Shown in pieces: positions 22,302 to 34,047 of a stretch of DNA of 64,000 nucleotides. The DNA is taken from assembly GCA_025504975.1 (NCBI GenBank), contig JANUWI010000017.1:868001-932000 (forward strand), in the 5' to 3' direction. Both the position numbers and the translations under genes were made by a program. The DNA is from Plenodomus lindquistii (taxonomy: Eukaryota; Ascomycota; Dothideomycetes; Pleosporales; Leptosphaeriaceae). Below the pieces are notes generated by a model. That model was not told where the DNA came from. It saw nothing but the letters and a program-made list of their open reading frames with translations, and made no database searches. The stretch's first letter is position 1. Every line of letters begins with the position of its first letter.

Positions 22302-25300
22302 ATGGCTGACCCCTACCCAAAAGGGCAGCAGCCAGCGAAGCCACACGGGCAGTCTCGCCTGAGGAACGAGTACTACGCTAACTCGACTGACAATGAGATC
22401 GTCCAGGTGCCCAACAGCGAACCCGTCGTGGAAGAGACGCAGTTGGAGCACAATGGGGCTTTCTCTACCTTCGATCATGACACTGACAAGCAGTCTGATT
22501 ATGGAAATGACGAAGGCTTCGATGATGCAGCTTTGCTTGAACGCACTTCAGTCATGAAGACGACAGAGCAAACTCCATCTTCCCCAAAGTGGAGTCCGCT
22601 TTCAAGAGATGCTTTCTGCGCCACACAAGATACAATGTCAGCATCTTCGCCGCATTTCACTTTTGGCCAGCCCAGTCACGTCACCCCCAGAAATGCACGC
22701 AATAATGTCGGCTTGCAACCCTCCCAAGTATCATCAAAGAGCTCTTTGAATGTAGACCCTGCACATGGGCCTCATGCGAAGCATGGTGAGTGCGTCCAAA
22801 ACAATACATGCCTAAGGCTGACACCTATTTAGCTCGTCGTGCGGCGGAGGTTTCTGCAGACCACCTGCCCAACCCAGAACCCAAGGACCTGCAGCGTGAT
22901 GACTTTATCCATCCGAGAACTTCACACAAGAAGTCGAAGAGAGAGCTCGAGCCTCATAAGACGAGCACGTCGAACCAGGTCTCTAGTCCGGAAGAGTGGA
23001 GGTAATATCGAGCCGACCATCTACGTCGCTCATACTGACAATTGCGACAGTTTTGGTCTACTAGACAAGCAACCGACACCACCATCAGCTCAACCCCCAA
23101 AGCCGTCCCAAGGTACCAAGAGATCGCGCACTGCTAAGAAAGGAAAGAAGTCACGGACTGTACTGCTTGCACAGCAGCACGGAGACCCTTGGCCACCGCG
23201 CGGCAATGATGAAAGCTTGGCCTCGAATCAATCAGCAATTCCAGAAGGTACACATGATACACTTGGAACGGCCTACGCTAAGCCGGACCAACAGCAGGAG
23301 GGTTACGGACGCTATTCCGCACAAGATCACACTGAGGGCTTTCCTTCGAATCAAGAGTACCAACACGAGGCTAGCAAAACTAACAATCATCAATTCAGCC
23401 ATGCATCGGCTGGGGATGTGCTCAGTACACAGGACCATGACGACATCACGGTGGACCGAGTTTCCCAGCACCCGTTACAATCCGAAACTTTTGCATCGGC
23501 AGCAGATGTTGTAACTTCGCCACGTAACTCCCTGATTGCGTCTGCTGAGGAAGTACCGCTCGGAGTCCTGGTTGAAGATACTTCAGTTACGCTGCCAAAC
23601 GGAGACCTTCCTCATGTTGATTCTGTCGGACCATCCATTCCCGATCATCCCGAGAGACCAGACTACATCCCTGGAAACTTAACAGGTCTCCCTGATGAAG
23701 GGGTTGAAGGGACGTCGCAACTTTCTATGTCTCAAGCGAAACCAGAGCGCAAAGTTCGCCCTCAGTATATTGGTCGACAGCTCATTGATGAGACGATTCT
23801 CCACCACGTCGCCACCCAAAGCGATCCTCATCGAGTCGCTAAGCCTCATAAGAAACCTCGTCCAGCCAACGGCGTTACATCACAACGACCGCAAGCCCCA
23901 GTCGTGCAATCCACAATCGAAAGCCATCTCGAAGCTTTGCGCGTGTCTCTACTTGCCGAGAAGTTCCGCAAAGAGCATGAGCAATCGACCTCAACGAAGC
24001 GTCACGAAGAGGTGGTAGCTGCGCTCTATGGGCGGATCGAATCACAAGCAGAGCAGATCAGCGACGGGAAAGGCAGAGTTGAAGAACTCAGGTCTATGCT
24101 TGCACGTCTGACTGAGAAGGCGAAAACGAACCAAAAATACGCCACTGGCTTGCAGAAAGACTACGAGAAACTCCAAAAGACTGTGACCGTTTTCCAGGCA
24201 CAGAACAAGAAGACGTTGCAAGACAAGATTTCCGAAATTCAAAACGAGCGTGACAGCTTGTGCGGAGAACTAGAATCGACGCTTGGGTCATTCGCGACAC
24301 TCAAGAACAACATGACGAAAACAATCGACGACCTGTACGTACGCCTCCAGACATCAGAGTCAAAGAGGCGCGACTATGTCGAAATCCTCGGAAAGCAGAA
24401 TGCCATGCTCCGAGACGAGCGGACCAAGCGTGATGCCTTGGAGAAGAGTCTCGTAGCATCTTTTCAAGGCATTCAGCGACAGCTCGGGGAGAGCACTTCA
24501 TTGTTGACCACGAAGCTCGATACGCTTCAATCCCACACTGCTTCTGCGACTGCAATCGAATCTCAAGGCTCAAACATCAAGGAGTGCCTGCTTTCGATGC
24601 GCGCTCTTCAGTCTACGCCCTTCTTGACAACGCAAGATGCGCAGAAGGCCGAGCGAATGTTGCGCTTCATGCAAGAAAGGTAGGGAAAGAAGCCTTGCAA
24701 AGCTCCTTCTGTACTAACTCATCGCCAGTGTCGATCTTGGATTCAAGTCTGTTTCGGTTGCTGACAAGAGCAATGAGACGGTTTCAGTTGAGACCCAGAC
24801 TTTCTTTAAGGCCCAGTTGGAGACTCTCAAGGAGGATATTCTAAAGTACGAGGAAGTTGTTGCCGACAATCGAAAGGCGAAGGAAGCCAATGCAATCGTT
24901 ACGACGCAGCTTGAGACAGAGCAACAGCAATGTGCTCGCCTCGACGATCAGCTCAAGGTTCTGCAGCAGTCCGAAGGTGATCTCAAAGGTCGCATCGTCC
25001 AGCTGGAATGCGAGTTGCGCGACCTCAAGAATGCCGCTCACGAGGAGACACTGCATCCGTTGATAACGGAGCAAGAACTTGTCGCCTTGCGCGAACAGCT
25101 GCGGCAGACGACTCACGGCATGAACTATGCCAAAGAACAGACCCTGGCGGCAGAGAAGGGTCGTGAAGAAGAGGCGAAGAAGGCAGCACAGCTTCAGGTA
25201 TGGGCTGCGCTTATTCCTGACTTGATGTGCCTGCTGACGTGACCAGACCCAGTACGACGGCGTGGTTGAAGAGTTGCGCAGAATGGCTGCAGCAGAGAAA

Positions 25301-27589
25301 CAGAAGCCTAGGGTAGACACTCCAATTCCGACAGAAGGACCATCGCTGACTTCTTTACAGCCTCAAGATATCACGAAAATACGCGAGCAAATCGTGGACG
25401 ACTGCCTCAGAGACTTTCGGGAGAAGGAGTCTAGCTACAAGAACGAGGTCCATCGCCTTACCCTAGATCGTGACGAGAAAGACCAATCGCGCCAGAAGAT
25501 GGAGAACGAGCTTAGCGCCTCGAAAGATCAGCTCCATAATCTGCGCAAGAATCACCAGGCACTGACCATGAAGCTCGACGGCGTTCAGAAAGAGAAAGAA
25601 GAAGCGGAAGCCAGACTGAAGAGTCTGCAACGAGAGGCTTCTGACGCGTCCGCGAACGGCCCAAGTCTTGCGTCGATGGCGGAACATCTGCAACAAAAGA
25701 CCAATGAGCTCGATTCCAAGACACGAGACAATGCGCTTTTGCAACGCCAGATCTCTGAGTCGACCAACAAGTTGTCGGAACTCCAAGATTCTCTTGATCG
25801 CTTGCAGGCCCAAGTGTCTGAGCATCCTGCAGCAGTCGAGGCCGTGCGTCATGAGGCCGAAAACCGTCTCGTGGGAGCTCAGAAACGCGCAAGATCTGCG
25901 GTTGAAGCCGCTCAGGGCGACGTGTCCAAACTTCGATTAGAGAAGCAGGCGGTTGTATCAGAACTTGAACTGAGCCGTTCGCGAGAGCAAGACCACGAGA
26001 AAAATGAAGCTGAGCTGACCCTCGAGCGAGATGATTTGCAACGACAGTTGGCGGAACACTGCGACGCACGCAAAGCGAAGGACGCAGAGGTACTTCAGCT
26101 CGCCACCAATGCTGCCAGGGAGAAGCAACTCTTGGTCGATAAGCATCGTACTGAGCTTGGATCGCGTGACAACAGTCAAGCGCGGCTCGAGACGGCTTTG
26201 AAAGAAGCGGAGGCACTCCTTCGCCGCAAAGACGATGAACACCAGGCCAAGATCAAGTATGAGCGTGAAAAGGCCGAGAGTGAATTGAAGAAGGTCGTGG
26301 AACAATATGAGTCTCTCTTACTGACAAGGGGACGAAGAGGCTCAAATCACGAGCGAACTTCAAGCTCACTGGGACAAAGCGAAACACCTACACGCCCAAA
26401 GCTTAAACTGAACTTTGATCCGTCCCGAAGAAAGGTCAACCGTCAGGGCAACTCGGCACTTAGCATTCCAAATCCATTCGCTGGCCAGCATGGCCATCCA
26501 ATGAACGCAGCTCAGACCGAAATGCCAGGTCCAACTCGCAAGAAATCTGATCATTTTGACAATTTATTTGAGGAGCCTCCGGGAACCGGGATCTCTTCAA
26601 GCCACGCAGAATTGTCTCTAGTTGATCCTGCCGCGGAATTTGTGCCCGATACTCAAGATATGGACGGCCCCGCCATGTCAATGGACAACTTCCTGGACAG
26701 TCTCAATCAGGCGGATCTGCACGAATTGGAATTTGAGAAAGAGAGCTCGACTGACCTGAGCCCGATGAACTCAGATGCATTAGCTCATTTGGGACGAGAC
26801 ATTGAGCAACATTCTGATTCCAGATATGCTAAACACGGTCAAGGCAGTGGGACGCATGTGAAGGAGGCCATGAATTGTTCTGACAACGTTTCTGAATCGG
26901 GTTCACGCTCCTCGCACACTCAAGAACGACCCAAGTCGCAGGCAAATACTGCGTCTCGTCTGATGCCTCCTTCAATTACTACCCCAAAGCGATTCCCGAT
27001 GCACCAGTCCAAGGAGAAGAATGCGTATAGCGCGGGTCCTGTCCGCCGCAGGATCGATGAAGCAAACTCTCCTGAGTACATGCTACCACCACCTTCTCGC
27101 TTGACCAGAAAAGGAGTCAATGTCCAGCAGCATTCGACTTACGCCTATCAAGACGAGGACGACCACAATCAACTGCAGGAGCCAGACCATGGCGACCGTC
27201 AAAAGCGGAAAGGTTTGGCTAGCCATGCTGATAGCGCTACAAAGAAATCACGGGTTTCCCCCCAGCAGCCGGCAGAAGATGAGTCTTCCCAACTCAAGAA
27301 GAGATCATCGTTTCTGATAAGACTACCCATTGGTGGATCTCGCTCAAAGATGGGACCGGAGGCCTCACAAACGTCAGTAGCTTCATCTGCGGCAGCTCGA
27401 CCTCAAGCCACCGACGCTTCGTCCAGTATTGCACCTCGAACACCTAACCAGCGTGCGCCGTCAGGTAGTAACAACCGCACTCGTGGTCAGCGATTGCCCC
27501 CAAGCTCTACACGATCTACACAAGGCAGGGTGACAAAGCGCCATAGTACAAGGAGCACCAGTATATATCCATCTGATTTGAACAAATAG
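22302..27589 (+). CDS. Large coiled-coil protein, unknown function
   Basis: Five exons, 22302-22785, 22833-23001, 23051-24679, 24729-25197 and 25247-27589, give 1697 residues. All four introns are 47-50 bp with GTRNGN donors and clean acceptors, and every join keeps phase. Residues 1-550 are disordered and polar, with a basic KRSRTAKKGKKSR patch (near 23120) that could be a nuclear signal. Roughly residues 550-1250 are a nearly continuous coiled coil (heptads such as VEELRSMLARLTEKAK and SVDLGFKSVS followed by long EKQ-rich helices). The last 400 residues are again disordered, with basic patches and a motif IRLPIGGSRSKMGP near 27320. The layout suggests a structural scaffold, for example at the cytoskeleton, spindle or chromosomes. 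I do not recognise the family. Confidence 0.75.
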
Positions 27590-30540
27590 CTTGACCGTGC
27601 TGACCCTCCCAACAGGCCGAACAAATGATCTGTTCAACCAGCGCTTCGACCGCGAATTGCCCTGAGCTGCGTCCTCGATATGGAAAGAAGGAGTATACGT
27701 TCGGGAATTGGTCGTGGAATTTGCTTTCGGTTCGTGTCTTTTGGTGTGTTCGGAGATGGGAAAGACGGCGAATGTCTGCTGTAAGTGAGTCGAAGTGCAG
27801 TTGAAAGCATCTGTGACTGACGCCGGTGAAACAGACTACTCACTGAAGCTAAATTGGAGCGCGTAAGCAGATCTCATCGCGCCTGGTAGCGCTCACATTG
27901 TTTCCTTTCCAAAACTATAGCCTTCCGAGGCGGATATATGTAGGCACGGTTGCCATGCGGTGCAACGGCGTCGAGAGAGACAGGCGGAAACGAATCGAGG
28001 CTACAGTGGAGAATGTCTGGGGTTATCTGAGCAAGAATAAGGTCGATATCAGCAACATAGCAGATCTAAGGAATTATGCCTATTACTGGTGCTCACATAC
28101 TCCATAAAGCTGACCTGTACGCATTGTGGCCACACAGCTCCTTCAGCAGAGCGCATTAGCACACTAACTGTGGTGAACCAGTCGTTGGTTGGCGGCCCAC
28201 TTTTGTGGGTGGTCGGTGACTTTGAGGACTTTGATTGTTTTTCTCCTGCCCTTCCTCCCCCCCTCCCACCATCTCACTCACAACACTCAACCACCCACCC
28301 ACCCCCAATTATGGAGCTACTTTGTGCGGGCACTCATGGAGCTGGCTCGAGGGGTTCTTCGCCATCTTCTTCTTGTTATCAGTCTTCACTTCTGTCGCCG
28401 GCCCTTGCTCAGGACGGTGGCTGTACCTGAGCGCCGTCGTTACTTAGCAAGCTCAGCCCAAGCCCAACATCTGGTAAGTCTATTTCGCCCTCTCAAAGCC
28501 TCTAACACCACTCAAGAGGCAGTGCCCTTTGCTGCAGCGTGTTCGCAGGTAGCGCGGATGAGTAGCAGGCGGTTGTTGACTTTCCCAGCCGCCTCACCAC
28601 CGAGCGTCTCACCATCCTCCTCGTCCCACGGCATGGAGCAACACCGCGATACTGAAACGCGGAGAGCAAGCCAACCTGTAAGTCAAACTTCCTCGAATCC
28701 CTTCCCTCGAGTTTGTTCGAAGAAAAAGTGATCTGGCGCTGTGCGTGACGCTGTTGCTGGCGGGGCTCCCCAGGCTCCTCCGCGATGGTGGCAGCGACGG
28801 CGACGTGCGAAACAACATCCGGTGTACGAGACGACACGAGACTCTTGCAGTAGACTGACAGACCCTCCAGCGCCTGGAGCCGCCCAGCAAAGTGAGCCGG
28901 CTCAGGTTTTGGTCGCCTTGGTGATGGAGGGGCTGCTCCAATATTGCGACAACCCCGCAACCCACACACACCAAGCAGGCCTTCCCCACTGACTTCTCCT
29001 TCAGCTAACTCTGTAGCAAGTACTCCCCCTTGTTACACCCACACCTAAGCCTGCGCCTACGCCATCGCCGACAACCGTCAACCGCCAACAGTCAGCCGCT
29101 AATCCGCCCTCTTCGCCTGCCTGGCGCTAAGCTCCAGTACACCATCCTTACTACAAGGCCTTTGACACAGTGGGTCGGAGTCGCGATCTACGCGTCCTCG
29201 ATTCGCGCATCTTTGGGGTGCTACTCAGGCCTAGCACAGGCAGGCGTGGACAAGGCGGGCTTAGTTGGTCCGCGGGCTGGTTTGGTATGTGCTTCTGCAA
29301 CAGAGTCAGGGCTGCCCTCTGCGACCGACGCGAAAGCCAGAGTGAGTGTGTTTTCTTTGCCGTTTCGATCCGCCTGATTCGTCTCGCGACCTTCCTAGCA
29401 CCCGCCGTATCTCGACCTGAGAGGCTCACGTGGACTGGTGGTCGCTAGCCCTATGCCCGCAGCTCGGGCGCAGGTAAACAACACACGTCTTGGCCTCGAA
29501 AGAGCTCTCGTTGACATGTAGCTCAACAGGCAGTACCACCTTCAGGCATCCTTCGTTGCCGACCGCCCTCGGTTCCTCGACCCTACGACCCTTTTGCTGT
29601 TGTCGCCACCCGCGGACCCCCTCCACGATCACGCCGACATCGATCAAGTCTTCGAGTAACTCTCCCAACCATGGCCTTCGACATTAAGCAACGCTTGCGC
29701 ATTGTTTGCCTTCCTCGGTTCGACGCCAAGTAAGTGAATCTCTCCTCTCCCCAATCACAAATACACGGCCAGCCGAACGCGAGTCGCTACAATCCCATAG
29801 CGCACTCGCCGACGCCGGCCAATATCAACTTGTCGCAACGCCTCGCAGGTACACTTGTGTCTTGTCAGGGAAGACGACCGTGCCGGTTGAGCCAAGTGAG
29901 TCCTCAAAACTCGGTGTTCCCCGCGGTCGATCGATGTGAGCCTCCTTTTCCAAGGACATGACAACAGACTGGTCCCGGACTTCGACAGCTACCTCTTCAT
30001 TCCCTTCGCGGTGCGGTAAGGCAGCTTGGGAGGGTGGATGTCTGTCTCATACATTTTTCACAATGAGCATGATGAACACGCCACGGTGTCTGGAGTGAGC
30101 AGCACAATGTGTGTCTTGGCGTACATTGTGATCTCGACACTCCGGTATCCCGAGTGGCTTTGAACCTCTCGAAGCGATACTGGTGCACAGCTTTTGTTTT
30201 GCTGACAATTTGCAGGCCTCGTCCATGACCTCGCGATCGTTCGCCTCACATGGTCGTCAGCACCTCAGATCAAGGTACGTCCCTCTGTTCCTTTCTCATA
30301 CCCAACAAGACCACTCTCGGCACGATGAGACCGCCCAAGGTGTCCGGGCGATTCGGGTAAAGGTTCCTCATACCTTAATCCATAACCCAAGTCCGTTAGG
30401 ACCGCACCTAGATTGAAGATAACAGACACGCGATGTATACCGGTTGCTTCTGCCGTGTAGTATACTGAATTTGTTTCTCGCCAATTCAGATAGCAGAGAA
30501 TCAATACCGGAATCGGGCGGGAGGTATCCAGCAACCGGGC
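27590..30540. other. Gene-poor region, possibly 5' part of a non-coding transcript
   Basis: No open frame with a recognisable motif. Several plus-strand splice-like sites occur (GTAAGT at 28474, 28677 and 29729), like those of the array further right, and there are C-rich tracts near 28250-28310. It could be the start of the non-coding host transcript, but exon ends cannot be fixed from sequence alone. Confidence 0.4.
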
Positions 30541-30546
30541 ATCCGT

Positions 30547-30626
30547 GTCTTCGACGCTCGACTGGTGCCACGGTGGCTGTACCCGTCTACAGTGCCACAT
30601 GTGGTTTGTCGGGCTCGTACATTGAG
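30547..30626 (+). ncRNA. Structured RNA element, copy 1
   Basis: Folds into a hairpin: GTGGC (30573) and TGTA pair with TACA (30588) and GCCAC (30594), around the loop CCCGTC, with a 2-nt bulge. A diverged copy at 30821-30904 keeps the loop and the pairing with different bases. The segment ends in TCGTACATTG, and an ACA near the 3' end would fit an H/ACA snoRNA, but no H box is certain. Confidence 0.4.
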
Positions 30627-30820
30627 GTGTTGGGTGTGTGGGTATGATTGATTGTATCTCCACCCATGCGCCCTTGTCGACTGAGACGACACCGAGATCG
30701 AACAACGATGACAACGCGCGGGTTCTGATCGTGGCCTGGGGCCCGAGTGCTAATAATTCCAGCTCCAAAGGCCATGCTACGCATGGTCTCTCTGGCGGGA
30801 GAGTAGCGTTATATTCGGAT

Positions 30821-30904
30821 GTCGTCGACGCTTGATTGGTCCCATGATGGCTGCACCCGTCTGCATGTGTCGTCGTTGGTTTATCGAGCTCAAACATACT
30901 GACG
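30821..30904 (+). ncRNA. Structured RNA element, copy 2
   Basis: Diverged copy of 30547-30626. TGCA (30852) pairs with TGCA (30862) around the same CCCGTC loop, extended by GATGGC with GTCGTC using G-U pairs. It ends in CAAACATACTG, again with ACA near the 3' side. The paired positions differ from copy 1 in a compensatory way. Confidence 0.4.
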
Positions 30905-31599
30905 TTGGCAGGTTGGATTCGCTTCTTCCCTTACATTCAACAACCTTCGAACAGTGCTGACAATACCTCAGACCTATTTTTCTGGCTTCTTGAAGCTAGG
31001 GACAGCAACCAGCTGTCCGCAAGATGACTCAATTGTAGCCAGCACCGCATCCCAAGCGGATCGTATGGACCCAGTAAGTCCGCCCGTCTGTTGTCTTTTC
31101 TTCTCTTCCCTCCCTCCCTGTCCTTTCTTTTCCTCAATACGGCCCCCGGCAATGAGTCGGATCCTTCATATCCGCACTCATTCGCCACGGTCCGCAGCAA
31201 GACTGTAGACCTCATGGGGCCAACATGAAAGACACACGCCCAGATCACCAGGAGCTCCTCTTTGGATGGCTTGGTGGTCAGCGTCGAGCCTGTCAAGGCC
31301 AGAGCGAACAAACTACCTAAAACCATGATCGCTCTGGTTGTATTAGCTCGTACATCCCCTTCTTCTGTAGTCGCATTTCTGGTCAAAGTTGTGAGTTTTG
31401 CTGATGGCGGACAGATTCGACAGGTTGTGCTCCGACTTGATCGACGCTTCTTTCTTGCGTGAGCTGCTAATCGCATCAAACTCCGCAATCGTCCACAGAT
31501 TTGCCTCCCGAATAGCCATGGTGCTCAACACCCCATCGAGAGAGCAGAACCGCAACACAAACCCAGGCAAGTCCACACATGTCTGCCCTTGCACCCTGC

Positions 31600-31663
31600 C
31601 CTTATGATGATTTGGGATGGTAACCTGAACTTCAATGAAGTCAATCAACCCGCGTCTGAAGAT
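31600..31663 (+). ncRNA. C/D box snoRNA candidate 1
   Basis: C box ATGATGA at 31604, D box CTGA at 31656, in intron 31567-31720. An internal CTGA at 31624 could serve as D' box. The D box ends 61 nt before the acceptor. The guide next to D is CAATCAACCCGCGT. Confidence 0.65.
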
Positions 31664-31786
31664 CTGATCCTCATCACGTCATTACCCATTGTTAAAAGCC
31701 GCTTTCTGACCAACAAACAGGTCCAACGCGATGTCGTCCATCCCGAATACGCGAGCTCAGGCAAGTCACTCCCGCCCCAGTATCGC

Positions 31787-31858
31787 GTTTCATGATGACA
31801 TAAAACACAGTCAGCGAATTGGCGTTCCTTGTGGCCAAAAAATCGTGTTTCTGACCGA
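31787..31858 (+). ncRNA. C/D box snoRNA candidate 2
   Basis: C box ATGATGA at 31792, D box CTGA at 31851, 63 nt before the acceptor at 31917. Flanks GTTT and GAAC can form a short terminal stem. Close paralogue of candidate 4: the stretch from CAGTCAGCG to GTGGCCAA is shared, but the D guide differs. Confidence 0.7.
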
Positions 31859-31985
31859 ACCGCCTTTCTCTTCCATCTCGACGATGTACTGTTGAGATCA
31901 TGGCTGACGGTGTGCAGATCCATTACGGTTTCGTCCACTTCGAGTTCGCAAGCTTAGGCAAGTAGTTCCCGCCCCGATGTTGCGA

Positions 31986-32046
31986 TTTCATGATGATTCT
32001 GTAGGCATTGAAATTCCTCATGATCAAAAAATCTGGATCTGATCAA
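31986..32046 (+). ncRNA. C/D box snoRNA candidate 3
   Basis: C box ATGATGA at 31990, D box CTGA at 32039, 65 nt before the acceptor at 32107. The leader TGCGATTTC before the C box is identical to that of candidate 4. Confidence 0.65.
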
Positions 32047-32175
32047 ATCGCTTTTGTCATCCCATTGCCGCAACGCGCTTTTGAGATCATGGCTGACCGG
32101 CGTTCAGGTCCAATATGGTGTCGTTCACTTTGAAGATTCCGTCTCAGGTACACGATCCCAGCTCCGATGTTGCGA

Positions 32176-32246
32176 TTTCATGATGATTTGAAACGCAGTC
32201 AGCGAATTGGCGTTCCTTGTGGCCAAGAAATATTGTTTCTGATCAA
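32176..32246 (+). ncRNA. C/D box snoRNA candidate 4
   Basis: C box ATGATGA at 32180, D box CTGA at 32239, 65 nt before the acceptor at 32307. Paralogue of candidate 2, with a changed guide just before D (GAAATATTGTTT). Confidence 0.7.
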
Positions 32247-32379
32247 ATCGCTTTCGATTTTCCATTACTGCGATTCGACCTCGCGACCATGGCTAACAAG
32301 CTTGCAGGGCGAAATGTACGGCTTCGATATATGTGGTCTTCGAATCGAAGTAAGTACTCCGCTACCTCAGTGTCCCCGA

Positions 32380-32444
32380 CACAATGATGATTCGTTACGT
32401 TTTGAAGTATACCCCATGGCTGGATCTTTCTCTCTTCTGAGCAC
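32380..32444 (+). ncRNA. C/D box snoRNA candidate 5
   Basis: C box ATGATGA at 32384, D box CTGA at 32437, 70 nt before the acceptor at 32510. A second CTGA at 32461 is a less likely D box. Confidence 0.65.
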
Positions 32445-32573
32445 AGTTTTTCTCGATTCCCTGAGCGTAATCCGTTTGTGCGATGGAGGCTGACATTGTA
32501 CCCGGGACAGGTAGACGGCGGCAGACTGCGAGTTCTCGGATCGAAGTAAGTACCACTCGGCGGAATCCCTCGA

Positions 32574-32636
32574 TGTCATGATGATTGCTTGTATCGGTAT
32601 CTTTTGTGGCCGATTACGAGTTTGGGGTATGAACAT
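32574..32636 (+). ncRNA. C/D box snoRNA candidate 6, D box degenerate
   Basis: C box ATGATGA at 32578, 32 nt after the donor. Where the spacing rule places the D box (32629) the sequence is ATGA, not CTGA. It keeps the shared TGTGGCCGA block. Probably a decaying copy. Confidence 0.45.
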
Positions 32637-32763
32637 TTTCTCGATCTTGTAACAATGCGAAGTGCCATGGCGAACACCACTGACGAGTCTCCAGGCTGAA
32701 TGGGCGGCGTTGAGTCGCATGAAACTCGACTCAAGGTGAGCACTCCTTCTCGTAATGACTCGC

Positions 32764-32827
32764 TGTCATGATGATCCATTGTTGTACATTCGGCGTCTCT
32801 TGTGGCCGACAAAACATTTCTGAGCAC
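32764..32827 (+). ncRNA. C/D box snoRNA candidate 7
   Basis: C box ATGATGA at 32768, D box CTGA at 32820, 63 nt before the acceptor at 32886. Shares TGTGGCCGACAAAA with candidates 9 and 10 (in part). Flanks TGT and GCA can pair. Confidence 0.7.
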
Positions 32828-32959
32828 CTCGCATATTTTGGCATGATCTTCGTAGATTGCTGCGGACCAGGCTGACCAGATTCTAGAAATCGACGCAGCG
32901 AAGCGGCGAAAGGTCGAACGTTTCTGTGACAAGGTAGGCAGATCCTTCCCTGTTTTTCG

Positions 32960-33027
32960 ATGCGATGATGATCATTCGGCTTGTTCTACGGTATCTCTTA
33001 TGACCGATAACATCTTCCTGAACGCAT
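32960..33027 (+). ncRNA. C/D box snoRNA candidate 8
   Basis: C box ATGATGA at 32965, D box CTGA at 33018. A perfect 5-bp terminal stem joins ATGCG (32960) and CGCAT (33023). The D box ends 67 nt before the acceptor at 33088. Together with candidate 11 this is one of the best-formed members. Confidence 0.75.
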
Positions 33028-33156
33028 GTTCCTCACATTCGACCTTGATTTTCCTATTGCCGGACGGATGGCGCTAACAAATTCTCAGTTAATCGTTGGT
33101 CGAGAGAAGTTGTGGTAACGATGCATGCCGGTAAGCAAATCCCCCTCTTATTCCAA

Positions 33157-33226
33157 TGCGATGATGAATTGCGTAAGGGATCGGTAGCCTATGACGTGGC
33201 CGACAATGTACAAAACTTCTGAATAC
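33157..33226 (+). ncRNA. C/D box snoRNA candidate 9
   Basis: C box ATGATGA at 33161, D box CTGA at 33219, 61 nt before the acceptor at 33283. Contains GTGGCCGACAATG, related to candidates 7 and 10. Confidence 0.7.
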
Positions 33227-33359
33227 CTCGAAATTTCGTTCTGTTCGCTCCGATAGTTACCGACTACACTGACGGAATCGTAGATAGCATCTGTCAAAGG
33301 GCGACCTACGCCGAAAGATATGTCTAGGTAAGCAAGCTCCCTCTTCGTGTTCTTTTCGA

Positions 33360-33430
33360 TGCTATGATGACAAACTGCATCATACGGTCTCGGTTGTGGC
33401 CGACAAAATTGTCCTTGTAATTCTGACGCA
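33360..33430 (+). ncRNA. C/D box snoRNA candidate 10
   Basis: C box ATGATGA at 33364, D box CTGA at 33423, 66 nt before the acceptor at 33492. Flanks TGC and GCA can pair. Contains TGTGGCCGACAAAATT. Confidence 0.7.
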
Positions 33431-33629
33431 GTTGATGTCGCTCTCATATAATTGTTGCTTTGCTTTGCGAATTTGGGCTGACAATACTCCAGGAAAATCT
33501 ATTGGGACTTTATCTGCGACAGCTAGTCAGTACATGCTTTCGCATCATTCTAGACTTACATCGATAAGGTCAAACACGTTGGTTATACCCTCTCCGAGGT
33601 AAGCTTCCCATCCCTTCTCTTTCTCTCGT

Positions 33630-33710
33630 CGCAATGATGTTACTCTTTTGCCCGAATGGTAAGGCCTGTGGGACCAAAAATCATCATCATTCTTTTTCTT
33701 CTGACTTGCG
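33630..33710 (+). ncRNA. C/D box snoRNA candidate 11
   Basis: C box ATGATGT at 33634, D box CTGA at 33701, 67 nt before the acceptor at 33771. Terminal stem CGCA (33630) with TGCG (33707). The body is slightly longer than in its neighbours. Confidence 0.7.
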
Positions 33711-33842
33711 TTTATACTGTCCACATTCCGCGTCGCTGTTAGCTCGTTACAATATTACTAACGACTTGCAGGTTTAGCAATAATTCGACTGATCCAGTGG
33801 CCTGAAACTTGAGGTAAGTCTAATCCTCCATGTCATACTTGC

Positions 33843-33908
33843 TGTAATGATGGGACCTTCCTCACCTTGAAGACTGCCGTAGGGGCGACTTGCTCTTGCA
33901 CTGCTTAG
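33843..33908 (+). ncRNA. C/D box snoRNA candidate 12, D box degenerate
   Basis: C box ATGATGG at 33847. At the spacing expected for the D box (33901) the sequence is CTGC. The next true CTGA (33934) is only 33 nt from the acceptor, out of line with all other members. Likely decayed. Confidence 0.4.
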
Positions 33909-34047
33909 CCATTACATTGTCGTCTTCTTTCGTCTGAGGCGTATTGTTTCATGGCTAAGCGCCTGTGCAGCACCCTCCGATTCGATAGAATTGGCAGCCG
34001 AGAACGCCGAAGATCCAAGGTAAGAGGCAAATCTCCCTACCCTGCTC

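Noticed and set aside
30062..30130. ATGATGA at 30070 as a C box
   Set aside because: No CTGA at a suitable distance and no terminal stem or intron frame around it.
30265..30897. A 210-residue minus-strand open frame
   Set aside because: It lies over the duplicated structured RNA element and owes its internal repeats to that duplication. It has no motif or codon signal.
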